From Collinsella aerofaciens (GTDB taxonomy: Bacteria > Actinomycetota > Coriobacteriia > Coriobacteriales > Coriobacteriaceae), in NCBI RefSeq assembly GCF_015557435.1, contig NZ_JADNOH010000037.1:31974-95973 (forward strand): a stretch of 64,000 bases of DNA, in the 5' to 3' direction. This document shows, piece after piece, positions 48,764 to 57,839 of the stretch. Numbering within the stretch: the first letter of the stretch is position 1; each line of letters opens with the position of its first letter. A model generated the notes under the pieces. That model was not told where the DNA came from, searched no databases, and saw only the letters and a list, made by a program, of their open reading frames with translations. The position numbers were made by a program, and so were the translations under genes.

Positions 48764-48808
48764 AAGGCCTGTACCCGGACGGCACCGATGCCATCCGGGT
48801 GCAGGCCA
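48764..48808 (-). terminator. Terminator after the P-type ATPase gene
   Basis: On the - strand GCCTGCACCCGGA pairs with TCCGGGTACAGGC, followed by TTTTGCGTTT. Confidence 0.75.
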
Positions 48809-48831
48809 GATAACGTGGGCGAACACGCCTG

Positions 48832-50907
48832 CTAACGCAGGTAAGCCTTCGCGTTGTTGAGACTGTACGCAATCGTTGAGCCGTTGTGCAGCAGCGACGA
48901 CGTCTGCGGCGTAATCATGCCGGTAATGCCGAGCGCCAAAAGCGCCGAGTTGGTGAGCATCACCTTGGAATACGAGCTCGTCAGACGGTCAATGAGCCCC
49001 TGGCTCATGCGGCGCAGGCGGACAATCGCCGCGAGGTCCGTGTCGGTCAGGATGATGTCGGCGACCTCCTTGGCGATGTCGCTTCCGCCGCCCATGGCCA
49101 GGCCCACGTCAGCCAGACCCAGCGCCGGCGAGTCGTTGACGCCGTCGCCCACCATGGCAACGCGGCGTCCCTCGCGCTTGATCCGCTCCACATAGGCGTA
49201 CTTGTCCTCGGGCAGCAGCTCGGCCTTAAACTCGTCGACGCCCGCCTCGCGCGCGATGCGCTCGGCCGTGCGCTCGGAGTCTCCCGTAAGCATGACGACG
49301 TGTTTGACGCCCAGCGCATGCAGGTCGGCGATGGCCTCGCGCACACCAGGTTTGAGCGGGTCCTCGATACCGAGCACGCCCACGACCGTACCGTCGACCG
49401 CCAGGTACAACGGCGACAGGCCCTGCATCTGGGACTCGATGCGCTCCTTGATGTCGGACTCCAGCTGCGCGCCCTCATCCTCAAATACAAAGTGTGCCGA
49501 ACCGATAATTGCGCGGCGCCCCTCGATGGACGAGGCAATGCCGTGCGCCACGATGTACTCGACGGCGGCATGGCGCTCGCGATGCTCGAACCCGCGCTCG
49601 CCCGCGGCGTTGACGACGGCGCGCGCCACCGGATGGGGGAAATGTTCCTCCAAGCAGGCGGAAAGGCGCAGGACCTCGTCCTCGCTCCAGCCATCGGTCG
49701 TGAGCACGCAAGCCAGGCGCGGCTGGGCCTCGGTCAGCGTGCCGGTCTTATCAAAGACAATGGTGTCGGCCTTGGCAAACGACTCAAAGTACTTAGCGCC
49801 CTTGACCATGACGCCCATCTTGGCGGCGTCGCTCATGGCGGTCATGACGGCGACGGAGCCCGTGAGCTTGAGTGCGCACGAATAGTCGACCATCAGCGCC
49901 GCAGAGGTCTTGATGAGGCTTCGCGTGGTGAGCGCGACCAGGCCCGCGAGCAGGAAGTTCCACGGGACGATCTTGTTGGCGAGGTCCTCCATGTGCGACT
50001 GGCCCTCGGATTTGAGCGAGTCGGCCGTCTGCACGAGCGAGACGATCGAGCGCAGTTTGGTCTGGGCCGTGTTGGCGCGCACGCGCACCAGGATGCTGCC
50101 GTCCTCGACGACGGTACCGGCAAACACGTCGTCGCCCACGCTGCGCTCGACGGCCAGCGGCTCGCCGGTCAGGGTCGCCTGGTTGACCATGGCGCTCCCC
50201 TGCTCGACCACGCCGTCGATGCAGATAGACATGCCGGTGCGCACGGCGACCAGGTCGCCGGGCTCAAGCTCGGTGGCGGCGACGCTAACCTCGGTGTCGC
50301 CGACCACCTTTTGCGCCTTGTCGGGCACGTCGAGCAGCGAGTTGATGAGCTCGTTTTCGCTCATAGCGCGCGTGTAGTCCTCGAGCAGCTCGCCCACGTT
50401 GAGTAAAAACATCGTCTGGCCCGCGGTGTCGACGTCGCGCTTGACAAAGGAGATACCAATGGCCGACGCATCGAGCACGGGAACGGTCAGGCGCGGCTGC
50501 GCGAGCTCGCGGAGGGCTGCACGCAAAAAGGCCATGTAGCCGGCAACGACAAAGACGGCACGCAACGGCGTAGGCAAAAACCAACGGCGCGCGTAGTGGG
50601 CGCCGACAAGCGTCGCTAGGTCCATAACGAGCTTGTGCTTGCGCGGCTCGAGCTGCATCACGTAGCCCGACTTGGCGTCGGCGATGGCCTGGGCATCGAG
50701 CGCGCCGACGGCGGCCAACACGGCGTCACGGCGCGGCCCGTCGAATTCGAGCGCCATCTGGCCGATGCGGCCGTAGACGCGCACCTTGCGCACGCCGTCG
50801 ATTTCGCCGCTGAGCTTTAGAAGCGCATCGAGATCGCTCTCTGGCACAGGACCCGCCAACTGGAGACGGGTCCTGCCGGGGATCTCGCTGATAATCGAGA
50901 ATCTCAT
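48832..50907 (-). CDS. P1B-type heavy-metal ATPase with YSCALK membrane motif
   Basis: In this 691-residue protein, the N-terminal ~70 residues resemble an HMA fold without the CxxC metal site. The actuator TGE is in TLTGEPLAVERS, the phosphorylation site is DKTGTLT, HP is in HFPHPVARAV, and MVGDGVNDSPAL is the hinge. The membrane metal site reads DYSCALKLTG, not CPC. Similar SCALK-type transporters exist in gut bacteria; metal specificity is unknown. It is co-directional with the DUF6110-like gene. Confidence 0.9.
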   Translation of the reverse strand: MRFSIISEIPGRTRLQLAGPVPESDLDALLKLSGEIDGVRKVRVYGRIGQMALEFDGPRRDAVLAAVGALDAQAIADAKSGYVMQLEPRKHKLVMDLATLVGAHYARRWFLPTPLRAVFVVAGYMAFLRAALRELAQPRLTVPVLDASAIGISFVKRDVDTAGQTMFLLNVGELLEDYTRAMSENELINSLLDVPDKAQKVVGDTEVSVAATELEPGDLVAVRTGMSICIDGVVEQGSAMVNQATLTGEPLAVERSVGDDVFAGTVVEDGSILVRVRANTAQTKLRSIVSLVQTADSLKSEGQSHMEDLANKIVPWNFLLAGLVALTTRSLIKTSAALMVDYSCALKLTGSVAVMTAMSDAAKMGVMVKGAKYFESFAKADTIVFDKTGTLTEAQPRLACVLTTDGWSEDEVLRLSACLEEHFPHPVARAVVNAAGERGFEHRERHAAVEYIVAHGIASSIEGRRAIIGSAHFVFEDEGAQLESDIKERIESQMQGLSPLYLAVDGTVVGVLGIEDPLKPGVREAIADLHALGVKHVVMLTGDSERTAERIAREAGVDEFKAELLPEDKYAYVERIKREGRRVAMVGDGVNDSPALGLADVGLAMGGGSDIAKEVADIILTDTDLAAIVRLRRMSQGLIDRLTSSYSKVMLTNSALLALGITGMITPQTSSLLHNGSTIAYSLNNAKAYLR

Positions 50908-50925
50908 AGTTTGTGCCTGGGAGCG

Positions 50926-51174
50926 CTACTCGACTGCGTTGCTCGCAGCGTCAGCCTCGCTCTGGGTGATGTAGGCAGCCTCGGCAACCATGTCGTCAAC
51001 GTTGGCCTTTGCCTGCTCGACCATATCCTGGTAGCCGTTCTTGATGCGCATGCCGCACGCGATGCCCTGCACGCAGGCGTTCTTTACCGGAGCGCTGGTG
51101 AGCAGCTTGATGCCGGCCGTACCAAGCAGAAAACCGCCACCGACAAGCAGGGTGTTAAACGTCGACTTCTTCAT
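50926..51174 (-). CDS. DUF6110-like small membrane protein
   Basis: The 82-residue protein begins MKKSTFNTLLVGGGFLLGTA with a membrane segment, then KNACVQGIACGMRIKNGYQD and an acidic helix. Proteins of this kind precede SCALK-type metal ATPases, suggesting a shared function (partner or regulator). ATG 51,174 has GGGAGAAG. It lies 18 nt before the ATPase gene. Confidence 0.75.
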   Translation of the reverse strand: MKKSTFNTLLVGGGFLLGTAGIKLLTSAPVKNACVQGIACGMRIKNGYQDMVEQAKANVDDMVAEAAYITQSEADAASNAVE

Positions 51175-51306
51175 GTTGCTTCTCCCTTTTGCCGCACAAG
51201 CGCGGCATGGTGCCTTAGCACCCGAGTTCATTAGTTTGCTCGAGCACGCTTTTGAAAACAGTTTAGTATAACAATTTGGTCAACAATGGCTAACTTTTTG
51301 GAAACT

Positions 51307-51351
51307 ATGGGGATGAACTCAATATGGCAAAGGGACAGTCCCTTTGCCACG
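51307..51351. terminator. Palindrome between the metal ATPase and ABC exporter operons
   Basis: TGGCAAAGGGAC-A-GTCCCTTTGCCA (about 51,324-51,348) is a near-perfect palindrome just after the ABC exporter stop. It is probably the terminator of that operon, of a form I associate with coriobacterial intergenic repeats. Confidence 0.55.
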
Positions 51352-51354
51352 GTC

Positions 51355-53112
51355 CTACAGCTGCCAGGCAGCCGCTTCCTTTTGCAGCGCAACCATGCGG
51401 GCGAATTCTCCGCCTGCCGCCTTAAGCTGCGCCGGAGTGCCCTGCTCGGCAACCACGCCATCCTTGAGCACGACGATCTTGTCGGCATTTTCCACCGTAC
51501 GCATACGGTGGGCAATAACGATAACCGTCTTACCTGCAAGCAGACGGGAGAGTGCCTGCTGTACCACGGTCTCATTCTCCACATCCAAGCTTGCCGTCGC
51601 CTCGTCCAACAGCACGATGGGCGCGTCTTTGAGCAGCGCACGGGCGATAGAGATGCGCTGGCGCTCGCCACCAGAAAGCTTGGAACCATTCTCGCCGATC
51701 ATGGTGTCGTAACCCTGCGGCATGCGATTCACGAACTCGTCGCAGTTGGCGGCACGCGCGGCCGCAAGCACTTCCTCATCGGTGGCGTCACGACGCCCGA
51801 GGCGGATGTTTCCCATCACCGTGTCGTCAAAGAGCAGCACGTCCTGGAACACAATGGCGTAGTCGCGCAGCAGCACCTCGGGATCCACGCTCGCGACATC
51901 CACGCCACCCACGGTAACCGTGCCTTCGGTGGCATCCCAAAAGCGCGCGGCCAGGCGGCTCACCGTAGACTTACCGGAGCCCGAAGGACCGACCAGTGCC
52001 GTGACCTCGCCTTCCTTGGCGGTAAAGCTCACATCGGTAAGAACTTTCTCGCCAGCGCGGCCGTCCTCGCCCGCACCATAGCCAAACGCCACGTGATCGA
52101 ACACCACATCGTGGCCCACGGGCTCAAATTTCTCGCTGCCCCGCGCCACAGGCTCTTCCATGATGGAACGCATGCGCCTGGCAGACGACTCGGCGGCAAA
52201 CAGCTCGGACATTAACATTAACGCCTGGTCAAAGGGCGCATAGATACGGCTCACCATAAGCAGGAAGGCAAACATCACCAAAAAGTCGACCTGCCCGGAG
52301 GCGACCACCGCGGCGCCCGTGACCAGCGTGGTGGCAATGCCCAGACGCAGGATGACAAAGGCGGAGTTGACCAAAAGCCCGTTAGCGAGCTCGCCCTTGG
52401 TGGTCTCGCGCTCCTCGGCATCGATCACGGCGTTGAGCCCCTCAAGATAATGGGCCTCCTGGTTGGTGGCACGGATCTCGCGAACGCAGTCGAGCGTCTC
52501 TTGAATCGCCTCGGTAACCTTGACCTTCTCGGCACGCACGCGATCGAACACTGGAGTCATGGGGCCGCGTGTTAGATACAGCACGGCAAAGGCCACGGGA
52601 ACGCTCCAAAACGCCGCAATCGCCAGCTGCCAGCAAAAGAACAGCGACGCCACGAACACAATGGCGCTTGCGATGATGGCACCCCAAAGCTCTCCCAGCA
52701 CGTGGCTGTAGGCGTGCTCCATGGCCTGGACGTCACCCATGATGGTCTCGGTTAAATCGGCCAGATCACGACGACCAAAAAACGACAGCGGCAGTTTGCG
52801 CAAGCGCTCGGCGATCTCCATACGCTGCTTGCCGCACTCCTCGTAAAAGATGCAGTAGGTGTAGTAATACTGCTGCCAGTTAGAGGCAAAGAGCAGCACG
52901 AAAAAGACCAGGAGGCCGCCCACGATCGGCAGGGCATCCGGCAGGTCAGCCCCGCTGGCGAGATGCTCGACAAAGCCGGCCATAACCAGGAATAAAAAGC
53001 CCATGCCGGCCATGGTAATGAGATTGGTGAGCGTGGTCCAGAAGACGCCGCGTTTTACGCCGGCGACGCCTTTATCGGATAGGAAATACTTCTTTTGGAA
53101 TGAGGCGAACAT
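51355..53112 (-). CDS. ABC exporter half-transporter (ATPase-permease fusion), second of pair
   Basis: In this 585-residue protein, six membrane helices (~20-310) precede a nucleotide-binding domain. It has Walker A GPSGSGKST, signature LSGGERQRISIAR, Walker B IVLLDEATASLD and the H-loop IAHRM. It forms a heterodimer with the preceding gene product, whose stop touches this start (TAAATG). This is an export type typical of drugs or peptides. Confidence 0.92.
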   Translation of the reverse strand: MFASFQKKYFLSDKGVAGVKRGVFWTTLTNLITMAGMGFLFLVMAGFVEHLASGADLPDALPIVGGLLVFFVLLFASNWQQYYYTYCIFYEECGKQRMEIAERLRKLPLSFFGRRDLADLTETIMGDVQAMEHAYSHVLGELWGAIIASAIVFVASLFFCWQLAIAAFWSVPVAFAVLYLTRGPMTPVFDRVRAEKVKVTEAIQETLDCVREIRATNQEAHYLEGLNAVIDAEERETTKGELANGLLVNSAFVILRLGIATTLVTGAAVVASGQVDFLVMFAFLLMVSRIYAPFDQALMLMSELFAAESSARRMRSIMEEPVARGSEKFEPVGHDVVFDHVAFGYGAGEDGRAGEKVLTDVSFTAKEGEVTALVGPSGSGKSTVSRLAARFWDATEGTVTVGGVDVASVDPEVLLRDYAIVFQDVLLFDDTVMGNIRLGRRDATDEEVLAAARAANCDEFVNRMPQGYDTMIGENGSKLSGGERQRISIARALLKDAPIVLLDEATASLDVENETVVQQALSRLLAGKTVIVIAHRMRTVENADKIVVLKDGVVAEQGTPAQLKAAGGEFARMVALQKEAAAWQL

Positions 53113-54939
53113 TTAGGCCTCGCCTCCCTTCGTGACGGCGGCATCCGCGGTCGCAGTAGTAATCTTCCAGCTCGCGGCCTGTTCGTATTCGGCCCACATC
53201 TTGGCATATAGACCCTTTTGGGACAGCAACTCGGCATGGGTACCCGACTCCTGCACGCTGCCCTGGTTGAGCACCACGATTTGGTCTGCGCCCACTACAG
53301 TCGAGAGTCGGTGCGCAATCATAATGACCGTGCGACCCGCCGCCAGCTTGCTAAAGGCACGTTGGATGAGCGCCTCGTTCTCGGGATCGGCAAACGCCGT
53401 GGCCTCATCGAGCACCACGATAGGCGCGTCTTTAAGGATCGCGCGGGCGAGTGCCACGCGCTGGACCTCGCCGCCCGAAAGATATGCTCCGCCGGCACCG
53501 AGCATGGTATTGATGCCCTGTGGGAGCTTGGCCACAATGTCGTCGCACTGAGCTGCGGAGAGGGCCGCACGCACTTCGTCGCCAGTGGCCGTAGGCTTGG
53601 AGGCGCGCACGTTATCGGCAAGTGTTTGCCGGAACAGCTGGTTGGTCTGGAACACGAAGGCGACCTGGTCCATAAGCTCGTGCGGATCCATATCGCGAAC
53701 GTCCACACCGCCTACGAGCACTCGACCCGAGGAGACGTCCCAAAAACGCGGGATCAGGCTTGCGCAGGTTGACTTACCGCCACCCGAGGGACCCACCAGG
53801 GCGAGGGTGCTACCGGCGGGAACGCTAAAGCTCACATGGCTAACGGCAGGTGCTTTGGCACCCTCGTACGTAAAGCTCACATCCTCAAATCGCACGTCGC
53901 CGCCGGCAGGGTGCTTGGGTTGGGCGGGCACGGAGAGCTGCTTGGAATCCATGACGCTTCGGATGCGAGCCAGCGAATCGGCACTCATCTGAGAGGCCTC
54001 GCCCACAAACATGAGCTTGGTCATGGCCGTCGGTACCACGGCCGAAAATATCGCGTAAAACGTGAAGTTGGCCATAAAATGCGCGAAGTCCGTCTCGCCC
54101 GGCGCCAACAGCAACGCCACGGGCAACAGGAATGCCACAAGACCATTGAGCGCGGTAAGGTTGAGTACCTGCGGACCTCGACAGAACGTGCCCGCATAGT
54201 TTTGTGCCATGTCGGCGTATTCGGCGATCGCATCGTGGAAGGCCTTAAAGGAGTAGACCGTCTGCTGAAACACCTTGACCACGGGGATGCCGCGTACGTA
54301 TTCGGTGCCGGTCTTGTTCATCTTGACCAGCGCTCCCATGTAGGCCTTCATAAACTCGCCACCCTTGCCGCCCATCATGGCGGCCATGGCGCCAAACGAA
54401 ACGACAACCGAGATAAGGCATGCCGCGCCCAAGCGCCAATCGAGGGCGAAAAGCAACACGAGCAGACCTGCGACCATGGCGGCGGCGCCGGCGATGTCGG
54501 GCAGCATGTGTGCGAGCAAAGTCTCGGTGGAGGCGGCGCATCCGTCTACAACACGACGCAGCTCACCGGTGGCGTGCATGTCAAAGTAGCCAAGCGGCAG
54601 CTTAAGCAGGTGCTCGCTCGTAGTCTTGCGGATATTGGACGCGCAGCGAAACGCAGACAGGTGCGTGCACATGAGCCCCACGAAATAAGCTACGATGCTT
54701 GCCAGGGCAAAACCCACGGCCCACCAGCCATACATCGCGATATCGGTGGCTTCGCTCCAGTTAGGCGCCACGGCGATCAAATCGCGTGCGACAAGCCAAA
54801 TGCACACGTACGGGCCAAAGCTCAGCAACTGCGAGAGCGCCGAGAGCGCCATGCCCAAATACGTTAGGAATTTGCGGTCACCGGCATACGCGAGCAGCTC
54901 GCCGATACCGCCACCTTCCTTTTTTGATCCCTTTGCCAT
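53113..54939 (-). CDS. ABC exporter half-transporter (ATPase-permease fusion), first of pair
   Basis: The 608-residue protein has an N-terminal membrane domain and an ATPase with GPSGGGKST, LSGGEVQRVALAR, IVVLDEATAFADPENE and IAHRLS. The Asp after the Walker B Glu is changed (AFAD for SALD-like), a common asymmetry in heterodimers. ATG 54,939 has AAAGGAATCTC. It is divergent from the AraC-type regulator. Confidence 0.92.
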   Translation of the reverse strand: MAKGSKKEGGGIGELLAYAGDRKFLTYLGMALSALSQLLSFGPYVCIWLVARDLIAVAPNWSEATDIAMYGWWAVGFALASIVAYFVGLMCTHLSAFRCASNIRKTTSEHLLKLPLGYFDMHATGELRRVVDGCAASTETLLAHMLPDIAGAAAMVAGLLVLLFALDWRLGAACLISVVVSFGAMAAMMGGKGGEFMKAYMGALVKMNKTGTEYVRGIPVVKVFQQTVYSFKAFHDAIAEYADMAQNYAGTFCRGPQVLNLTALNGLVAFLLPVALLLAPGETDFAHFMANFTFYAIFSAVVPTAMTKLMFVGEASQMSADSLARIRSVMDSKQLSVPAQPKHPAGGDVRFEDVSFTYEGAKAPAVSHVSFSVPAGSTLALVGPSGGGKSTCASLIPRFWDVSSGRVLVGGVDVRDMDPHELMDQVAFVFQTNQLFRQTLADNVRASKPTATGDEVRAALSAAQCDDIVAKLPQGINTMLGAGGAYLSGGEVQRVALARAILKDAPIVVLDEATAFADPENEALIQRAFSKLAAGRTVIMIAHRLSTVVGADQIVVLNQGSVQESGTHAELLSQKGLYAKMWAEYEQAASWKITTATADAAVTKGGEA

Positions 54940-55053
54940 GAGATTCCTTTCTAACGGCTTGAGAGTTAACCGCAATCAACTTATCATTGATGTGTTAGCC
55001 ATGGCTCACAATCAAGCCAGGCGTGGACGTTTCTGCAAAGGAAAGGGACGCTT

Positions 55054-56058
55054 TTGCAAATACGGCGGGCAGCGACCGACATAACCGAGCTCTACGCACC
55101 ACAGTTTGAGCAGTTTGGCTTGGAGCTTTCCGGCAAAGGCGCCGTCTTTACCGGCGAGGTGGCAAACGACCGGGCGCATGGACGCGCATGGATCATGCCC
55201 CTCTCCCCTGTCTGCATCGTCATGGAGCATTTCATTACCCCGACGCACGATATGTACCTGGCCGAATACACACCCGAGCCATACGCCTGCGTGAGCGAGG
55301 TCAGCGCGCCCACACTTGCATGCATGCCCGAGGCTGGCATAACGCCTGTGAACCTTAAACCCTTGCATGGACCGTGGCCAAACAGTGCCGTTTGCAGCTT
55401 TATCCAAGATAGCTGTGGCGAGGAATTAAGCCCGCTGTTTGCGGGGCGGCTCTATCACTCGCGCTCGGTGCTCTTTTTGCCTGGATATTTTGACGAACTG
55501 GAGCACCGCTATCCCACCGAGTTCACGGGAATCTTTGAGGCGTTTGCCGAGCCATGGCACGAAGAGGCGACATCTGCCATCTGCCACACGCTGCGCCGGA
55601 TTAACGAAGACCGCGTCCGCACCGTAGGCGGACACGTCTATACGCAAGGCATCGTGGAGACCATGGTCGCGGAGCTCGCCTGTTCGCGCGCGGCCCACAA
55701 GCAGGCGCGGCAGGCGGCAGGCACACGCGTCAGCATAACCATTGCCGAAGAAGCAACGGCAATGATTGAGCGCGCGCTCGACAAAGGTAGACGTGTGAGT
55801 ATCAACGAGGTGGCCGAGGGGCTCTACACAAGCCGCTCCAAACTATGCGCTACCTTTAAGGCCCAAACCGGCGAGGCCCTGGGCGCTTACATTCGCAGAC
55901 GCCGCATGGAGCGAGCACAGGACCTTTTGGCCGATAGCGCGCTCACGATAGCGCAGGTGGCAGAGCGTCTAGGCTACCCTCAGCAGGCCGCCTTCGCCCA
56001 AGCCTTCAAGCAACACACCGGCATGACACCCACGGCTTGGCGAAGCAAGCATCGCTAA
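55054..56058 (+). CDS. AraC-family transcription regulator
   Basis: In this 334-residue protein, the C-terminal ~100 residues hold two HTH motifs (VSINEVAEGLYTSRSKLCAT, FKAQTGEALGAYIRRRRMER; LTIAQVAERLGYPQQAAFAQ, FKQHTGMTPTAWRSK). The N-terminal ligand-sensing part is less conserved. The TTG start 55,054 has AAAGGGACGC upstream. The divergent position suggests it controls the ABC exporter pair. Confidence 0.88.
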   Translation: MQIRRAATDITELYAPQFEQFGLELSGKGAVFTGEVANDRAHGRAWIMPLSPVCIVMEHFITPTHDMYLAEYTPEPYACVSEVSAPTLACMPEAGITPVNLKPLHGPWPNSAVCSFIQDSCGEELSPLFAGRLYHSRSVLFLPGYFDELEHRYPTEFTGIFEAFAEPWHEEATSAICHTLRRINEDRVRTVGGHVYTQGIVETMVAELACSRAAHKQARQAAGTRVSITIAEEATAMIERALDKGRRVSINEVAEGLYTSRSKLCATFKAQTGEALGAYIRRRRMERAQDLLADSALTIAQVAERLGYPQQAAFAQAFKQHTGMTPTAWRSKHR

Positions 56059-56122
56059 GGCCCAAGCTCCCTGGCCGTAACGGAGCGATTAATTTGCCGC
56101 CGCCCGTCAGCTCACCCAGGAT

Positions 56123-57487
56123 CTAAACGTCAAGATGCGCACAATCAAGCGCCTTTTTGATAAGAGGGACAGATCGATCAGCCAAATACAACGGAATGTT
56201 GAGCACCCCGTCGTCGAGCTTCAGGTTCTTAAGTGAGTAGCGGACCCTCAATGGAGTCGTCTCCGCATGCTTGTCGGCATAGTACTTAAGGCTCTTGGAA
56301 TGAACGACCTCTCCCGATTTGACCTCGACGGGAACGATTTCGTTTCCGACTTGAATCAAAAAATCGACTTCGTGCTTCGGCTTCTCGTTTGTCCAATAAC
56401 GCGGAGCAGCATCTAACTGTGAAAGTAATGCCTGAAGCACATAGTTCTCGGCGAACGAACCTTTGAACTCCGAAAATAGCGCATCCGAGATGGCAAAAGC
56501 GGACGCATCCAGCCTTGCCATGCGGCGCAGCAAGCCGACATCAAGACAGTAGACTTTAAATGCCTTGAGGTCATCGTACGCAGCGAGCGGCACACCACCG
56601 GCAGCATTAAGGCGAACCGCCGTGATGAGCCCAGCATCGGCAAGCCATTCCAGAGCATCCTCGTATTCTCGAGCACGAGCCCCCTCGCGCACCGCACCCC
56701 AAACGAACTTTTTGTTCTCGCGCGCCAACTGAGCTGGAATCGAGTTCCATATTTGCGAAAGCTTGGCGAACTGCGCACGGCCACCATGCTTGGCAAAATC
56801 GCGCTCGTAGGAATCCAAGAGATCAGACAACACCTTATCGACCTGAACGATATCGCCCGTCTCCGCCCACCGGCCAAGAGCCTCTGGCATGCCGCCGCAT
56901 GCAAAATAACGACGAAGATGCTCGACGAGACGGACATGGAAGAAATCGGGCACTGTCTCGATCTGATCCAGGCCGCCAAGGTATTCGTCGTAGTTTGCAG
57001 CGCCCTCGGCTTTCAGAAACTCGGAAAAGCTCATAGGGTGCATCTCCATGAACTCGACCTTTCCCACCGGAAAAGCGCTGGTCTCACGGGACAAGCGAAC
57101 GCCCAACAAAGACCCTGCGCATGCGACGTGATACTCGGGGGCCTCGTCACAGAAGTATTTAAGGGCGCCGACTGCAGAAGGACAATCCTGGATCTCATCA
57201 ATAATAAGCAGCGTCTCGCCGGGATCGATAGGTTGTCCAAGTGCCAGGGAAAGGTTTGAGATGATCCGCCGAGGATCGCGCGTACCTTCGAAAAACTGAG
57301 CGTACTCGCTCTGTACCCCAGGTGACGGTTCCTCGAGCGTCAGATACACAAAATTGCGGTACGAGGTTCGACCGAACTCCTTAAGCGCCCACGTCTTTCC
57401 AACCTGGCGCGCCCCCTTAAGGATAAGCGGCTTACGATATTCCGACGCTTTCCAAGCGTTAAGCTTGGCAATGATATCTCGCTGCAT
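56123..57487 (-). CDS. AAA-family ATPase with DUF4143
   Basis: The 454-residue protein has Walker A LILKGARQVGKTWALKEFG, Walker B LLIIDEIQDCP, then a DUF4143 C-terminal region with an Asp/Glu nuclease-like stretch HEVDFLIQVGNEIVPVEVKS. The family is widespread in gut bacteria; its function is unclear. The start is ATG 57,487. Confidence 0.88.
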   Translation of the reverse strand: MQRDIIAKLNAWKASEYRKPLILKGARQVGKTWALKEFGRTSYRNFVYLTLEEPSPGVQSEYAQFFEGTRDPRRIISNLSLALGQPIDPGETLLIIDEIQDCPSAVGALKYFCDEAPEYHVACAGSLLGVRLSRETSAFPVGKVEFMEMHPMSFSEFLKAEGAANYDEYLGGLDQIETVPDFFHVRLVEHLRRYFACGGMPEALGRWAETGDIVQVDKVLSDLLDSYERDFAKHGGRAQFAKLSQIWNSIPAQLARENKKFVWGAVREGARAREYEDALEWLADAGLITAVRLNAAGGVPLAAYDDLKAFKVYCLDVGLLRRMARLDASAFAISDALFSEFKGSFAENYVLQALLSQLDAAPRYWTNEKPKHEVDFLIQVGNEIVPVEVKSGEVVHSKSLKYYADKHAETTPLRVRYSLKNLKLDDGVLNIPLYLADRSVPLIKKALDCAHLDV

Positions 57488-57507
57488 GACCGAACCTCCC
57501 GCAAAGA

Positions 57508-57582
57508 AACTTCCGAAAACGTGATATTTCCCACATTTTACCCTAGGTAAAACGTGACATTTATCACATTTACGGAAGTTTT
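57508..57582. promoter_or_regulatory. Operator-like repeats upstream of the DUF4143 ATPase gene
   Basis: AAACTTCCGAAAACGTGAT (57,508-57,526) and ATCACATTTACGGAAGTTT (57,564-57,582) are near-perfect inverted arms. The internal AACGTGA[T/C]ATTT and TCACATTT words also repeat directly. This is a probable regulator binding site. Confidence 0.55.
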
Positions 57583-57617
57583 AAGCTCATTTCGCCACAC
57601 TTTCATCACATTGAAAA

Positions 57618-57645
57618 GGCGGAGGCGCATTTTGCGCCTCCGCCA
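57618..57645. terminator. GC-rich terminator
   Basis: GGCGGAGGCGC-ATTTT-GCGCCTCCGCC forms a perfect stem between the gatB operon end and the ATPase promoter. Confidence 0.65.
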
Positions 57646-57690
57646 CCATCTTTCCTATCAGCCCGCCTGACCCGAACGGCCGAGTCGTCT

Positions 57691-57833
57691 GGCCGGGGAA
57701 GCCCCGAGTCGCCGGGGTGTTTGCTCCAAATGAGTTCCGCATGCAAAGAAGGCCACTAAATGTGGCCTTCGTCTTGCATAGGACTGTTTGAAATTTGGAG
57801 GAAATACCCCGGCGACTCGGGGCTTCCCCGGCC
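57691..57833. repeat. 143-nt palindromic element (MITE-like) downstream of gatB
   Basis: Perfect 28-nt terminal inverted repeats (GGCCGGGGAAGCCCCGAGTC plus 8 more, 57,691-57,718 and 57,806-57,833) enclose a second, imperfect hairpin (AAGGCCAC/GTGGCCTT about 57,748-57,770). The right arm ends 7 nt from the gatB stop. It may be a non-autonomous insertion or an intergenic repeat family that folds into a long hairpin. Confidence 0.7.
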
Positions 57834-57839
57834 TCGCAG

